DNA from: Cryptomeria japonica
Lineage: Eukaryota > Streptophyta > Pinopsida > Cupressales > Cupressaceae
Assembly: GCF_030272615.1 (NCBI RefSeq)
Contig: NC_081406.1
Coordinates: forward strand, 170,695,361 to 170,759,360
DNA: 64,000 bases
Direction of reading: 5' to 3'
In this document: piece after piece, positions 36,201 to 47,974 of the stretch
How positions within the stretch are numbered: the stretch's first letter is position 1
Layout: every line of letters begins with the position of its first letter
Notes under the pieces: generated by a model
Database searches by the model: none
What the model saw: the letters and a program-made list of their open reading frames with translations, nothing else
What the model was told of the DNA's origin: nothing
Translations under genes and position numbers: made by a program

Positions 36201-39106
36201 CAATTCAATATATGTACATTATTTTAACCGTAATGCTATAAATGTAAGAGCTGATAAGCTTGATGATTAAATTTAATCTATATAACATTTCTACAATAAG
36301 AATTTTCAAATCATTTGAAAATTAAATTTAATATTGGATAAAATATATAAAAAAGTTGTAAACATTTGTTAAAAACTATTTGCTATATATCTGAGACACA
36401 ATTACTATTTAATATATATTTGCCACATTTCCATTTCAAAAATATATGTAATGGTAGATATTTTAGAAAACCACAAATATTAGAAATGGAAGTCTTATCT
36501 ATTGTCACACATCCACTTCATTTTTTTTAAAGAAATATTATTTCTTTTACATTATAAAATAAGTCAAACAAAATTTGCCCTTGGAGCTATTTACCTATAA
36601 AAAAAAAATAAGTCAAACAAAATTGATAAACCTTTCTAAAATGTGTAGAAAGTTTGTAAAAATCACTCATGAAATATTTTAGATTTATTTGCCACACATT
36701 TATTATTATATATATATATTTTTCACATCCATTTGACAAATATATTTAAAGCCACATATTTTAGAAATCATATATATGACAATTAATATTCTTGTCATTT
36801 TGAGTTAAAAAAATAATATGGTTCACTACAACCAATTTGAATAAATAAGAAGTATTCAAGGTTAAATAAGACGTAACTATACTAATAACACTTCATTGTA
36901 ATGGTGTAAATACATTAATAATTCTTCAGTGATGAGACTAGTATGACAACCTTTGTTTTCATAATGATCACAATAGACCTCTTTTAACATAGCTGAAAAT
37001 GCAACTACTTTTAAGTATGTCTCATGTGCTTTTTTAAAATGCAACTACTTTTAAATATTTCTAGTTCTTCAACATCATCAACCATTAAAGTTGTGTGTTC
37101 AATTTGTTTGGCGATTTTACTTCAGTATTTTAAAATAGATTTTGCATATTTGTTCTACTAGAAACTTTAGTTGTGTTGTGTTGTCATTGATGTCAACTTG
37201 TCTACCTGTCTTTTGTTGTCATGGATGTCACTATGTGTTGTAGATAATTTGGTGAAGATGTTAAGGTATTTTTGGAAAGATGGTGTAGTGGAAGTTTCAA
37301 TATACATAAGAAACAATATTTATGCAAGAAAGAGTTTGTAATGTTGATGTGGAAGAATGCTTTCCATTCCTTCGATATGTGAAGACTATGGTTTTGGATA
37401 TAATATTTATATTATGTGTATATTGGACAAATAGATTTGTAGGTCCTTTGCTGCTCAGGTGATAGAATTGGTTGTTGATGCCTCTGGTAGTAAGGCTATC
37501 TATTAGAATAGGTCTAGAGATTTTGCTCAGATATGTGGATTCACATGTTGCAATTTAGAGAACATGTTCATGTGGTTTGTGTTGTGTTCTTGTTTAGCTT
37601 TTAGGTGATGATTGCATTGGCAAGTGGAGTTATGATGTTCTAAGTTCTATGTTGTCAGTTTGTCTAGTTTTTGGTTGACTGTGCTAATGTATCCTACTTG
37701 GATCACATTCCAAGGTTGGTCCAAGTTTTCTTTACAAGATGAGTTTGGTTAGTATTTTGGGTACCATGGTATGTTGAGATTTGCATTGTGTAATTTGCAT
37801 TGGAGGTCTATTTTTGGGTTGACTGTTTAATGTGCTCTAATGTTTATCTACACATTTCTTTTAATGTTGATTTTGGAGAATGTGTTAGCATGTGTGATTC
37901 ATCCGAATCAATTGGAAATGGTGTGTTGTGATGTTTTTGGGTCCTCTCTATCTCTTGGCCTGTAGTGGTGAAAAATTTGGATTTTCCACCATTACATGTA
38001 GTAAAACCACATATTTTTTCTTAGGGACCATTACATTAGGGAAAGATGAAATTTGATAGATCTAAGCTTAAGAGACCAAGATTATGATTAGATTCTAGGA
38101 GTTTTATATGTTCCTCTTCTTTCACTTTAAATTGAATTGATCCAATTAAAGATGCTTAAATTAGGGTAAATGTGTGTAAATTGAAGCAATTATACATAAA
38201 TAATGAGCTACAATTGTCAAATGGAGCCACAAACCTAGATCTGAGTAATACATGAATGTTTGGATCTATTCCCAAAAGATTGACCTAAATTATCAGGATT
38301 GGAATGCCAGTCGCTTTGGTCCTCCAAAATTTTCATCGTCTACAAGGGAACCTATTCATCTTTTTGCCCCATATTTGACATACCCAAAATTTGAACTTCA
38401 AATTGGTCCTAATATTGAGAGAAGGCCCAAATATGTGTCTATGCGTAATGAGTGAGCATGTGATCCAAGGTTGTTGTCAGTCAAAATGTGAAAAATGGAT
38501 GAATTTTGAAAATTAAAAAGAATTGAGGAAAATCACTTTGTGAACATTTCCTAAGCATCGTTTTGTGTCATATGACCATTTTTGCCTGAACCCAGATCAC
38601 AGTTTGCCATATTTTAAACTTTCAGATTTTGATGTTCCTCGCTTTAAATCAATTAAAATCCCACATCTTAGGTATCGTCATGAGGAATAAACGATGTTAT
38701 ATGCTCATTTTCCTACCCTAAAGGCATGTTTCAAATTTCAGAGCCTAACTCCTTACCATTTAAAAGTTATGGCCATTTTTTCCTAAATTTGGGTATTAAA
38801 TTTTAATGGGAAATATTTAAATTATTTTTCAAAAATAATTTAATAGTTTAAATGAGGTTTCTATATATTTCCTATTGAGATCATTTTGGGGGGAAAAGTT
38901 ATTTAAAATATCTCTCATCTCCCTTTTTCTCACTTCGTGGTCCTCAGCTCCAAAAGTCCAAATCATAACCTTTGAGAGTTTAAGGTTAAGAATGCTCTGT
39001 TTTCAAGCATTCCTAACCCAAATTTATAACCTCTCACAAAAAGAAGTTAGGAATGCTCCAAAACGGAGCATCTCTAACCTTATTTCCTAACCTTGTGTGG
39101 GCCCGC
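36201..39106. other. no gene seen; left flank of the chromovirus nest
   Basis: AT-rich and then mixed DNA. The segment 'tgttgtcattgatgtcaac' near 37177 recalls a copia LTR start, but I cannot define an element. The small frame 38252-38455 lacks coding support. A C/T-to-AG dyad-like 'taggaatgctcc/ggagcatctc' lies near 39049-39075. Confidence 0.45.
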
Positions 39107-41060
39107 TAATAGGGAGTTTGAGTGAGAGTTACTCAATAAGCCTAAATTGGTTTAATTTTTTAAGTGGACCCAAGGATATGCTTTTTCTTTTGTTTCCAAT
39201 TAGTGTTTTCAATAAAAAACTTCAACACCCACACCTCTTCTCAAACAATCACCCCATTGTGTGTTATACAACTTTGTTCTAGCTTGCTTCCTCAAGTTAC
39301 TCAAGTCCCCCACCAGAGGTCCAAACTCCAAAATGGTGTCTTGACTGTCATTATTGGTTTAATTAGGTCCTTTGTGTGTATTTCATCTGTTTTACACAAG
39401 TTTGGAAGGTTCTAGCATCATTTAGGCAATCGGGTTCAACTTTTTACGAAAACGGGGCTAAAAGGCTACTAGCCCATGGAGGCCTAATTGAGTGAGTTTT
39501 GCTTGCATAGGGAAATGATGACCATAAACATCATGAAAATTGACTTGGAAGGTGTAAAAAAGGTATAAAATCAAGGATTTTCATGGTTTTAGCCCCTGAG
39601 AAGTTGGTATAATGACTGTCCATGTTTTTAGGCAAATAAGTAGGGTTTTGAGAGGGTTTTGTCCATGTAAAAAAGGAAGTCTCTTATAAACTCCACAAAA
39701 ATATTCTAAACTCTTGTAGGAGCTCTACCACATATTTTAGAACACTTCCTCAACACTGCCCTACATGACATTTCATCAAACACTTGGTTTGCAAACTGAA
39801 ACATGTCTGTTTTATTCACTTTCAATGCTAATTCATTGTTTTTCTGCACTTTGGTAGGTTAGACTTTCATGGAAACTTCACCAATGAATGTATAAACCTC
39901 TAAATAACATTGTTAGCACCTGTTACAAGATCCCCAAGCATGAACAGTTCCATAAAGCAATTTTTGGATTCAAAAGACATTAATTTCCCAAAACTGGGTA
40001 CTTGCTGCTAGCCACAACTACAACACATTTGCAAGAAGAAATTCACACTATTTGGAGCTCTAAAAACATCTAAAACTCAAAGAAGACTATTTTAGACCTC
40101 AGCCTCAAGTTTTCTCACTCAAATTGGTCTTTGAGCACAAACAAGTTTGTTTTTATTCATATTGCTAGCCAAATCCATCTCCAACTTGCCTAGCATATGC
40201 TTAAGAGCACTTCTTTTTCACAACCCTGACCAAAAAATGAATTATTTACACTATACATGAGAAATACAACTTTTCTAAGTCCATCCATGGGAGCCCAAAC
40301 CTAGATTAGACAAGTTCATGCATTTTGGAGGCCAAAACCCTTGACAGGGCAGTGAAGGAGCAAAAATGAAACTTTTTTGTACAACCAACTTCCAAACACA
40401 AAACTTGAAATTTAATTACATGAAGAGAATTGAATATACATTAAAATAACTTCCAAAAAGGTACAATATGGAAATGAGGAGTCCTAGTACGGACTGTTAT
40501 ACAAATGGAGTGCAAAATATGAGAAAAAACATGAAATTGCTGCCCTTTCAATTGATTTTTGTTAGAAAGTACAAAATCCAACCCTATAACAAGAAGAGGG
40601 AGGCATATAAATATCATTTTTAAGGTGGTTATCAAGTCCTATGTGGACATAAGGCATTTTTGTCTTCTTTTTACAAAAAGTGTCCAAAATGACAACTTTT
40701 ACAAGCAAAATGACAACTTTTGTTGCTCCAAGTGGCAATTTGAGCAACCTAACACAACCAACCTTCCAAAACCACCTAGGACTGATTAAAAACACTTTCT
40801 AAACATGTTTAAATTCTTTTTAAAGCATGGCTAAGCGTATAAGGCAATTTTCCACTTTTTAGCCCTTTTGGCCTAGAAGCACAAAATTGACAATTCAAGC
40901 CCTAAGAAGCAAAACTTGATCCCTCAAGCACAAAATGAGATCAAACACTTATGAAATGACTAAACACAACCTATGATAACATTTTAAAACTAACAAGACA
41001 CTTAAGCATGAAAAATACCAAAAATGGAGAGTATAAGCAAAATTAGGTGCTCCTGCACCA
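39107..41060 (-). repeat. 3' LTR of the chromovirus
   Basis: On the minus strand it starts TGGTGCAGGAGCACC at 41060 and ends CTCCCTATTA at 39107; the partner ends CTCCCTATCA, so the terminal CA has mutated. It aligns along its whole length with 61298-63230 with scattered substitutions and small indels. Paired short frames (40441-40635 and 62640-62840 on the minus strand) are LTR noise. Confidence 0.92.
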
Positions 41061-41073
41061 TACTCCCCCAAAG
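41061..41073 (-). promoter_or_regulatory. polypurine tract of the chromovirus
   Basis: CTTTGGGGGAGTA on the minus strand touches the LTR start and is the expected plus-strand primer. Confidence 0.8.
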
Positions 41074-41082
41074 ACAAAGAAG

Positions 41083-41336
41083 TCATGTGACTCCTTGAGA
41101 TAGCAAAGAAGGTATTCCAGACTTAGAGAAATAAGAATCATGTACCCAAATGGATTCTGAAAGTGGTTTATCTTTCCACTTGATGAGATGCTCCATGTAC
41201 TCTTGATGGCGAGTCCTTTTGTAAACTCTTGAGTCCAACACCTTTTCAACTTGGGGAATGGATGGAGGAGGCAAAGGAAGGTCTGAAAGTGACTTGTGAA
41301 CACCTGAAGCTCTATCATCCTCCTTAGGAAGCTGAC
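41083..41336 (-). pseudogene. chromodomain end of the chromovirus integrase, cut off by an insertion
   Basis: On the minus strand this reads PPPSIPQVEKVLDSRVYKR then EYMEHLIKWKDKPLSESIWV and stops at 41083. The ..YxxxWKxxPxxExxWV pattern is the chromodomain found at the C-terminus of chromoviral integrases, which directs insertion to particular chromatin. The rest of the integrase is at 50183-51449; the two pieces meet at the ctttg target duplication of the nested element. The frame is open across the boundary. Confidence 0.85.
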
Positions 41337-41341
41337 CTTTG
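41337..41341. other. target-site duplication ctttg (left copy) of the Tat-like element
   Basis: ctttg recurs exactly at 50183-50187. The two copies bracket the Tat-like element and rejoin the integrase and chromodomain frames of the host chromovirus. Confidence 0.88.
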
Positions 41342-42441
41342 TGTCATTCTCTATGAAGTGTACGTGTAACTGCAAACACAATGCACTCAATAAATCATTA
41401 CAAGTATGGTTAGAAGATTTAATCAATGAAATGTAAAACCATAGCTAATCGACTTATTGCCTCCTAGTAAATGCGAGTATGAAAAATGCTCTTAGATTTG
41501 ATTATGCATATTCTAGTGACTTGACTACACTTAGATGGAGGATTTGAATGATGAAAATGCATGATCTAGCAAAGATATCATGATTAAGCTATATGAGTTC
41601 ATGATTGATCTAGAAAATGAACTAAGATTAAGATGCAATTAAGCTAAAAATGACAACATTGCTTGAAATGATAAACTAGAAGCTAGATGCCTATAGTAAC
41701 AATGCATAAGATGAAAATTAGATGGGATCAATCAGGATGCAAAATGATATGAAATTGGGACACAAACATGATATGAATTTGGTACGCCAACATGATATGA
41801 ATTTGGTACCCTTTGTGCTCCAAAATGAGATCTATTTATAGGATTTCCCAAGGCTAGGGGTGAGGTGGTAGGAATCAACGGTCAAGATTGATATGAAGAT
41901 ATCAATGGTTAAATTGGAGGAGGTTGGCAAAGGGGTTGGATTAAAGGGAACATCTGTCATCTCTATGGTGACAAGTGTTAAGAGGCTTCTAGAAGGGTTT
42001 GGATGAAAGGGAACACTTAGTGACAAGTGTCACAAAGCTTCTAGAAGAGGTTGGATGAAAGGGAACATGTGGGTAGGTAGAATGGGTTAGGTTTAGGAAT
42101 GGTTAGGTTTAGGAGTGGTAGAAGTTAGGAGAATTTGAATTTAGAAATTCAAATAATAGGAAAAGGCTAATTGATCTCAACAACTCATGAATTTGATTTG
42201 TTTTAATTAATTAGGGGTAGAAGAAATGATTTTGATGGAGGAAATTAATTAATTTGAATTAATTAATCAAAGGGGTGAAATGAAATGAACCTATTAAATA
42301 AATCCTTAGATTTATTAATAAGTAGATGAAAGGGGGAATTTAATCGAATTACTTAGTGAATTCAATTAAATTAGGAAGGAGGATTAATTAAATAATTGCT
42401 TATTTAATTAATTATCTTTAGACCATTTTTAGGTGTATACA
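41342..42441 (-). repeat. 3' LTR of the Tat-like element
   Basis: On the minus strand it starts TGTATACACC at 42441 and ends GAATGACA at 41342, 1,100 bp. It is TTAATTAA-rich in its upstream half and has a TATAAATAG-like box near 41835. Its tail (41342-41450) is homologous to both arms of the palindrome at 50016-50182. Confidence 0.85.
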
Positions 42442-42456
42442 TTTTGCCCCTCTTTG
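42442..42456 (-). promoter_or_regulatory. polypurine tract of the Tat-like element
   Basis: CAAAGAGGGGCAAAA on the minus strand directly precedes the LTR start, in the form typical of Tat-clade elements. Confidence 0.8.
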
Positions 42457-42750
42457 AAGCGAGGTGTGATGACGCGTTGATTCAAAGAATAATCTCATTT
42501 TGATGCTGATATTGGTTTGATAGGATGCCCCAGCTCTTGATTGCTAAATTCCGATATGATGATGCCCCATCGAGAGATCAATTGAGATAATTGATCTTTG
42601 GAGTTTTTGCAAAATTGATATCCCGATAGATTTGATTTGATTTCTGCAACTGTGTTTTGATGAAAATGCGAGTTCTTTGATTAACTTGATTTCTTAGATT
42701 GGTAAGATTGATAAATCTTGATCGATTAAATTAATAAGATCGAAATTCAG

Positions 42751-42890
42751 TCTGGTTTCAAGAAGGATTCATACTATATAAGACAACGATGATTAAAGCG
42801 TCTAGTTTCAAGAAGGATTCATCCTATATAAGACATGATTAGAACGTCTGGTTTCAGGAAGGATACATCCTGTATAAGACATGAATCAGA
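42751..42890 (-). repeat. three tandem copies of a 46-50-bp unit
   Basis: Copies of tctggtttcaagaaggattc followed by a (c)ctatataagac segment start at 42751, 42801 and 42847 in the non-coding part between integrase and LTR. The rest of 42457-44080 has no gene; another pair of copies of 'ggtataattaaaccatgatg' lies near 43280 and 43350. Confidence 0.75.
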
Positions 42891-44079
42891 ATCGATTAGG
42901 TTTGATTGATTGATTTGATTTGATACTGTTGATTAGATAAAGAACTGACAGTTTGTTGACACCAAGTTGCAATTTTTTTTGGATATGCTGATTGTTGATT
43001 CTATTGAGAGAGATAGTATAAGATTTGGGCTAGGTCGATAATATCATGAGAGAGATGAGTCATCATTCTGATTGTGTATACACTTGTGATGATACTTTGA
43101 TGATTCCTGTGATAGATTTAACCTTGGATAAAAGGAGCATGCGGGATCCCATGCAAGAATGAAATGCAAGCTAAAATGCAATGAAATGCAAAGCTACAAC
43201 CGGACTAGTCACTGGGTTATTTTGCGTTTTTGTCATCATTGAGATTTTGAAATGTGGGAAGTGAGTGCAAACATTGATGGTATAATTAAACCATGATGAC
43301 CTGAGCACCTCTTTCCTAGATTTTGATTTAGCAAGTTAGCACAAGCATTGAGGTATAATTGAACCACGATGACCTGAGTGTTGCTTGCGTAAAATAGGCA
43401 GTATTAATCATTTCAATACACAAATCAAAAATGTCTTTAATGATACTATGATGATCATGTCCCAAGACAAATTTACACATATTAATGATTAATTTTCAGA
43501 TAGCGGACAAGAAAAATATCATGTTTCTTCCTTGTTCCTCTAGTCAAAGACATCCTGGAGTCACTCAGAAATCATGATAGCGAAAATCAATATAGAAAAG
43601 TTGAACAATCATATTACAATCATTATCCAAAAAGATATTATCCACTGAAAAGTGTGTGATGTGCTTAGATTGATTTTGTGATAGCTTGATAGTTGATAGT
43701 TTGATCTCGTGTTCAATGTTGGATGTGTCTCAGTTTTTGCTTGATAAGAGTTGTCTAACTGTTTGTTCTACCTGTTTGATTAAGCTCAAAATGATCAATA
43801 GTTCGCCCCCAGCTAGGTGTAGGATTTTGCCCCAAGCCTAGAAACAAAGTTGTTATGATATATCCAATGATCCAAACCATGGTGAGAAAGTAGCTGTGAT
43901 GCATGCGTATGTACCAAGGTTCTATGATGGATATGGATAGAGATGATGGAAAATGCATGAATGCAAGCAGAAAAATGCATGAACTAATAGATGGAAGAGC
44001 TAGTGGACAAATAGCGCCTGTTTGTTAGGTTTTCACCATCTGTTTTTATTGCACTTTTTCTGATATTTGATTTTTTTGG

Positions 44080-44275
44080 ATTTTCTGCTTTTTCAATGTT
44101 TTTGATTTTTTTGATTTTTCACTGTTTTTGATTTTTTTGATTTTTCACTGTTTTTGATTTTTCTGTTTTTTCATTGTTTTTGATTTTTCTGTTTTTTCAC
44201 TGTTTTTGATTTTTATGATTTTTCACTATTTTTGATTTTTCTGATTTTTCACTTTTTTTGATTTTTCACACAAAA
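44080..44275 (-). repeat. T-rich tandem repeat of about 26 bp downstream of integrase
   Basis: Plus strand shows 'actgtttttgattttt' + 'ttgatttttc' units repeated about seven times with small variants, ending at the integrase stop region. It is likely a slippage-grown part of the element's 3' non-coding region. Confidence 0.8.
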
Positions 44276-45633
44276 AACTTTTTTAGATGCATGCTATTGA
44301 TAGGTTCCTCGAGTTGATTGTCGTCCTGTGTTGATAGCTGATATGCTCCTGATCCAAATACTGTTGTGACCACAAATGGACCTAACCACTTTGGTTCAAA
44401 CTTGCCTTTCTTTTCTCGATCTGCCTGATTGCGTGGATTTTCCTTTAGCACTAGTTCTCCCACTTGAAAGATTCATGGTTTAACCTTATGATTATAGCTC
44501 TGACACATCCTTTGCTGATATACCTTTAGACGATCAAAGGCATTTTGTCTTCATTCATGGATCAGTTCTAACTCTTGTAGTCTAGATACTCGTTGTTCTT
44601 CATCTGGGATGAGACCTTTTAGTGACACACGTAGAGAGGGCATCTCTACTTCAATTGGCAATATGGCTTTTGATCCATATACAAGAGAGAAAGGTGTGGC
44701 ACCTATCGATGTGTAGATACTAGTGCAGTAGGCCCATAGAGCAAGGTTTAGTTGAATATGCCAATCTTTCCCAGCGTCATTCACTGTCTTTTTGAGGATT
44801 TTTAGAATAGTTTTGTTAGATGCTTCTACTTGTCCATTTCCCTGTGGATAATATGGTGTGGAGAATCTGTGCTAGATTTTGAACTTCTCACATAGCTCTT
44901 GTACATCTTGATTCTTGAATAGTCACCCATTATCAGTGATAATTGTCATTGGTATTCCATAGCGACAAATGATATAATTCAAGATAAATGCAACAATTTG
45001 TTTTCCTGTGATGTTTATGAGAGGTACAACCTCAATCCATTTTGTAAAATATTTTGTAGCTACCAGGATGAATTTGTGACCATTAGATGAAGAAGGATTT
45101 ATCTTTCCTACTAGATCAAGACCCCATTGACAAAAAGGCCAAGATGTTGCTAAAGCATGAAGTTCTTGTGCTGGTGCATGGATCAAATTCCCATGGATCT
45201 GACATTGTTTGCATGTTCTAGCTATTTGAAAAGAATCTCGTTCCATAGTGGGACAATAATAGCCCAAGCCTATGAGTTTTTTCGAAAGGGTAAGACCACT
45301 TGATTGAGTGCCACAAATGTTGTTATGGACTTCATGTAAGGCCTTCTTAGATTCTTCTTGTTCAAGACATCTTAAGAGAGTACCGTCTAGACCTCCTATA
45401 AATAGGGTATCCCCGACGAGAGTAAAATGGGAGGATTGGTGAATAAAGTTTCTCTTTTGGTTTTTTGATAAGTCAGGAGGTAAGGTATTGTCTTTCAGGT
45501 ACGTGTAAGTTTGGCCATAGCGAGAGGAATCATGTCCAATAAGTTGATAGATGGTTTGGGAATCGGGACAATTAAAGGTGGGATGAAACAACTCTTCTAC
45601 CAAGAATTCATAACGTTGTTGATTTTCCCGCAT
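44266..45633 (-). pseudogene. integrase of the Tat-like element
   Basis: One minus-strand frame contains a zinc-binding segment (ending ARTCKQCQIHG), the core GLDLVGKINPSSSNGHKFIL with the first Asp, TIITDNG with the second Asp, and PQGNGQVEASNKT with the catalytic Glu. A GPF-like C-terminal part (KWLGPFVVTTVFG) follows. Stops interrupt it after TDNG (near 44920), near 44873 and between 44551 and 44463, without frameshift. The catalytic triad is present, so before the stops arose this was a plausible enzyme. It joins the RNase H upstream in the same frame across a single stop at 45634-45636. Confidence 0.88.
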
Positions 45634-46401
45634 CTATAATTCAGAAGCCAGTGTTGCCATGGCGTCTGCTACTTTGTTGTGATTTCTTGGAATCTGTTCA
45701 AAAGTTATTTCTACAAAGTACTTCTTGATATCATCCACCATCTTTTTGTAAGGAATGAGTTTTCCATCTTTTGTTTGATAGTCATCATTGATTTGATTGA
45801 TGATGAGCTGAGAGTCTCCGAAGACTTGAAGTTGTTTAATGTTCCATTCTATAGCCATTTTGATAGTTGTTACCAATGCTTCATACTCTACTATATTATT
45901 TGTGCACGAAAAGCTTAATTTGTATGATTTCGGGATTGTATGGCCTTGTGGTGTGATGAATAGAATTCCTACTCCTGATCCGTGTTGTGTTCCATTATTG
46001 ATGCTTTCTCCTGGATTGATATTTGGGTGATGTATTGTAAGATATGGATCGAATCCTGGAATGTTTGTATATGACCAGGTAAAATTGATTTGCCATTTTT
46101 TGGAGGATTCAAAATATTTATGCCTTGCTAGTTTTGATAGAGATGCTGCTGGATGTAGATCAGTTGTATCAACGACAACTGTCTCTGCTAGTTCTATTAG
46201 TATAAATGACTTCTCTTGATAAAATTTAGGTAAGGTGTCAAATCTCCCATCTTCCGGCGCCTCAAGGAGGTTTTCATTGTTAGATGCGTCCTTTGTTTTT
46301 ACTTTTTCCCAATCTAATGTTGCCAATAAATGGTTTTCAGCATTAGACTTGATATTCTTTTCTTTATTTTCACTTTTGTGACTAGGAGATTTTTTACCCA
46401 C
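45634..46401 (-). pseudogene. RNase H of the Tat-like element, fused to pre-RT linker
   Basis: The N-terminal half is linker, ending in FTWSYTNIPGFDPYLTIHH, a sequence that in Tat elements stands just before the RT. It is followed almost at once by GSGVGILFITPQGHTIPKSY and NNIVEYEALVTTIKMAIEW, VFGDSQLIINQIN and RNHNKVADAMATLA, which are RNase H motifs. RT (about 250-300 codons plus the first RNase H) is therefore absent between about 46010 and 46040 without loss of frame. The first catalytic Asp of the RNase H appears to be Asn (NNG where FDG is usual). Confidence 0.85.
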
Positions 46402-47205
46402 TTGATTTAGAGATACGTTAGCGGAATCCCTGGTGAAGGTTGTTGCGGGTTCGATTTCATCAAGATATAAGAATATGACATGGTCATTAGGTAAGGTATC
46501 AATGTCAGTATGTTCTTCATTTTCCTAGTCCATAGGTTCAGGATAGCTTAAGGATAAAGGATCTTCAGGTTGAATAGTTTCAAAGATATTAGGGGTCATG
46601 ATAGAGATGTTAGAGCTTTCAATATGTATTTCCATGTCTAGAACGGTACTCTCATCAAAATGACCTCGTATAAGGAAATCCTGATCATCCTCGGTTAAGT
46701 CCATGTCAGTCGAATGTGATTCTGATTCAAGTGGGCTAGTTCCTAATGTTTGTCTTACATATGTGTGAACTACATCGACTACTATATCTGCTTCTTCATC
46801 CCTCTCAATTTGAAGTTGCTCTTGTTTGTTTTTCCCTGATAGCAAATGTTCTCCGATCCCTTGATCTCTTAGCTGTATTTATTTTTCCATGTTTGACATA
46901 ATTGATGCAAATGATTGTTCCTTGAATTGTGTGCTTGAAGCTACTACCTCTCTATTATGTGAAACAATGACCTCTTGAGCTGATTTTAGATTACTACAAC
47001 ACTATAATGGATTTGAGTATGCTGATATTGTGATTTCCTGTCCATTATATGGAAATTTTAAGCACTGATGACATGTTGATGTAATAGCTTGTATGTCTTG
47101 AATCCATGGTCTCCCCAAGAGTATATTATATGGTAGGTCCAAGTCTAACACTTGGCATGCTATGTTCTTCTGCAAAGGTCCCACTCTGAGGGGTAATGTC
47201 ACCAT
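46402..47205 (-). pseudogene. protease C-terminal part and acidic linker of the Tat-like element
   Basis: Minus-strand 47205-47002 reads ACQVLDLDLPYNILLGRPWI, the typical retropepsin C-terminal LLGRPW motif. The same frame continues, with stops near 47002, 46866 and 46525, through an acidic linker (46845-46525) to the RNase H frame. The linker is low in recognisable motifs. Confidence 0.75.
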
Positions 47206-47230
47206 TCCTTTAGATGAACACTCTTCTTCA

Positions 47231-47974
47231 TTATGTGCTTTGATTTTTTATCTTTTTTCGAGGATCAATTGCATCTTCTGAATAGCCTAGAGAATGAACA
47301 AGACTCAAATAGCATATGTTCAAGCTAGCTCCCCCATCTATCAGGACACGTTTAACAAGCGTTCTATGAATGAGGACTTCAATTTGCAAGGAAGCGCTAT
47401 GGGGATGTTGCAAGGAATCAATGCTTGGATATGAAGGAGATGAGATTTGAGTAAGATCCTTTGAAATAGGCTTAATGGTCATTACGGATATCGCTTGGGA
47501 AATTTCAGCTTCGGATGTATTGTTTGGCAAGGATGCTATGGAAGGTTCTTGCAAGATTTCAGGAGGTGTAGGAATAGATGCCTTTAGAGAGTCAATTTGC
47601 TTATGGATGGATAGATCATTGTTAGATATGGGTGTATGATTTTGATCTTCTTTAGCCAAATCCTTTAGGGATCTCTTTAAGAGGTGCATAAAAGAGCCAC
47701 CTTTCTTTTGAGATGTATTTAAATCCTTGTGAGGTTTTAACATAGTTCGATTTTGATTTTGAACTTGTTTGATTTCTCTGATATGTTGACTTGTCATGTG
47801 TATTTTGCTTTGGTATGTCATGTTGATATGGTTTTCAGCTATTTCAAATGTTTCTATTACCATTTCAGGGTTTCGATTGTCTAAAAGTTGTTTTGATAAG
47901 TGATCAACTATCAAGGTGAGTGTGATAGCACGATATGACACTAAAAGAGGATTCCAGTGTTTAAAAGTTTGCAA
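47231..47974 (-). pseudogene. gag/protease N-terminal part of the Tat-like element
   Basis: A 247-codon frame ends with KRVLIDGGASLNICYLSLV, the aspartic protease active site in its D-G-G form. The upstream two-thirds is polar and helical, likely the C-terminal remnant of gag-PR spacer. A frameshift near 47220 separates it from the LLGRPW part. No CCHC knuckle is seen. Confidence 0.75.

Noticed and set aside
37170-38460. A solo Sirevirus-like LTR suggested by 'tgttgtcattgatgtcaac'
   Set aside because: No matching terminus, C-run or target duplication could be found; the similarity is limited to one short motif.
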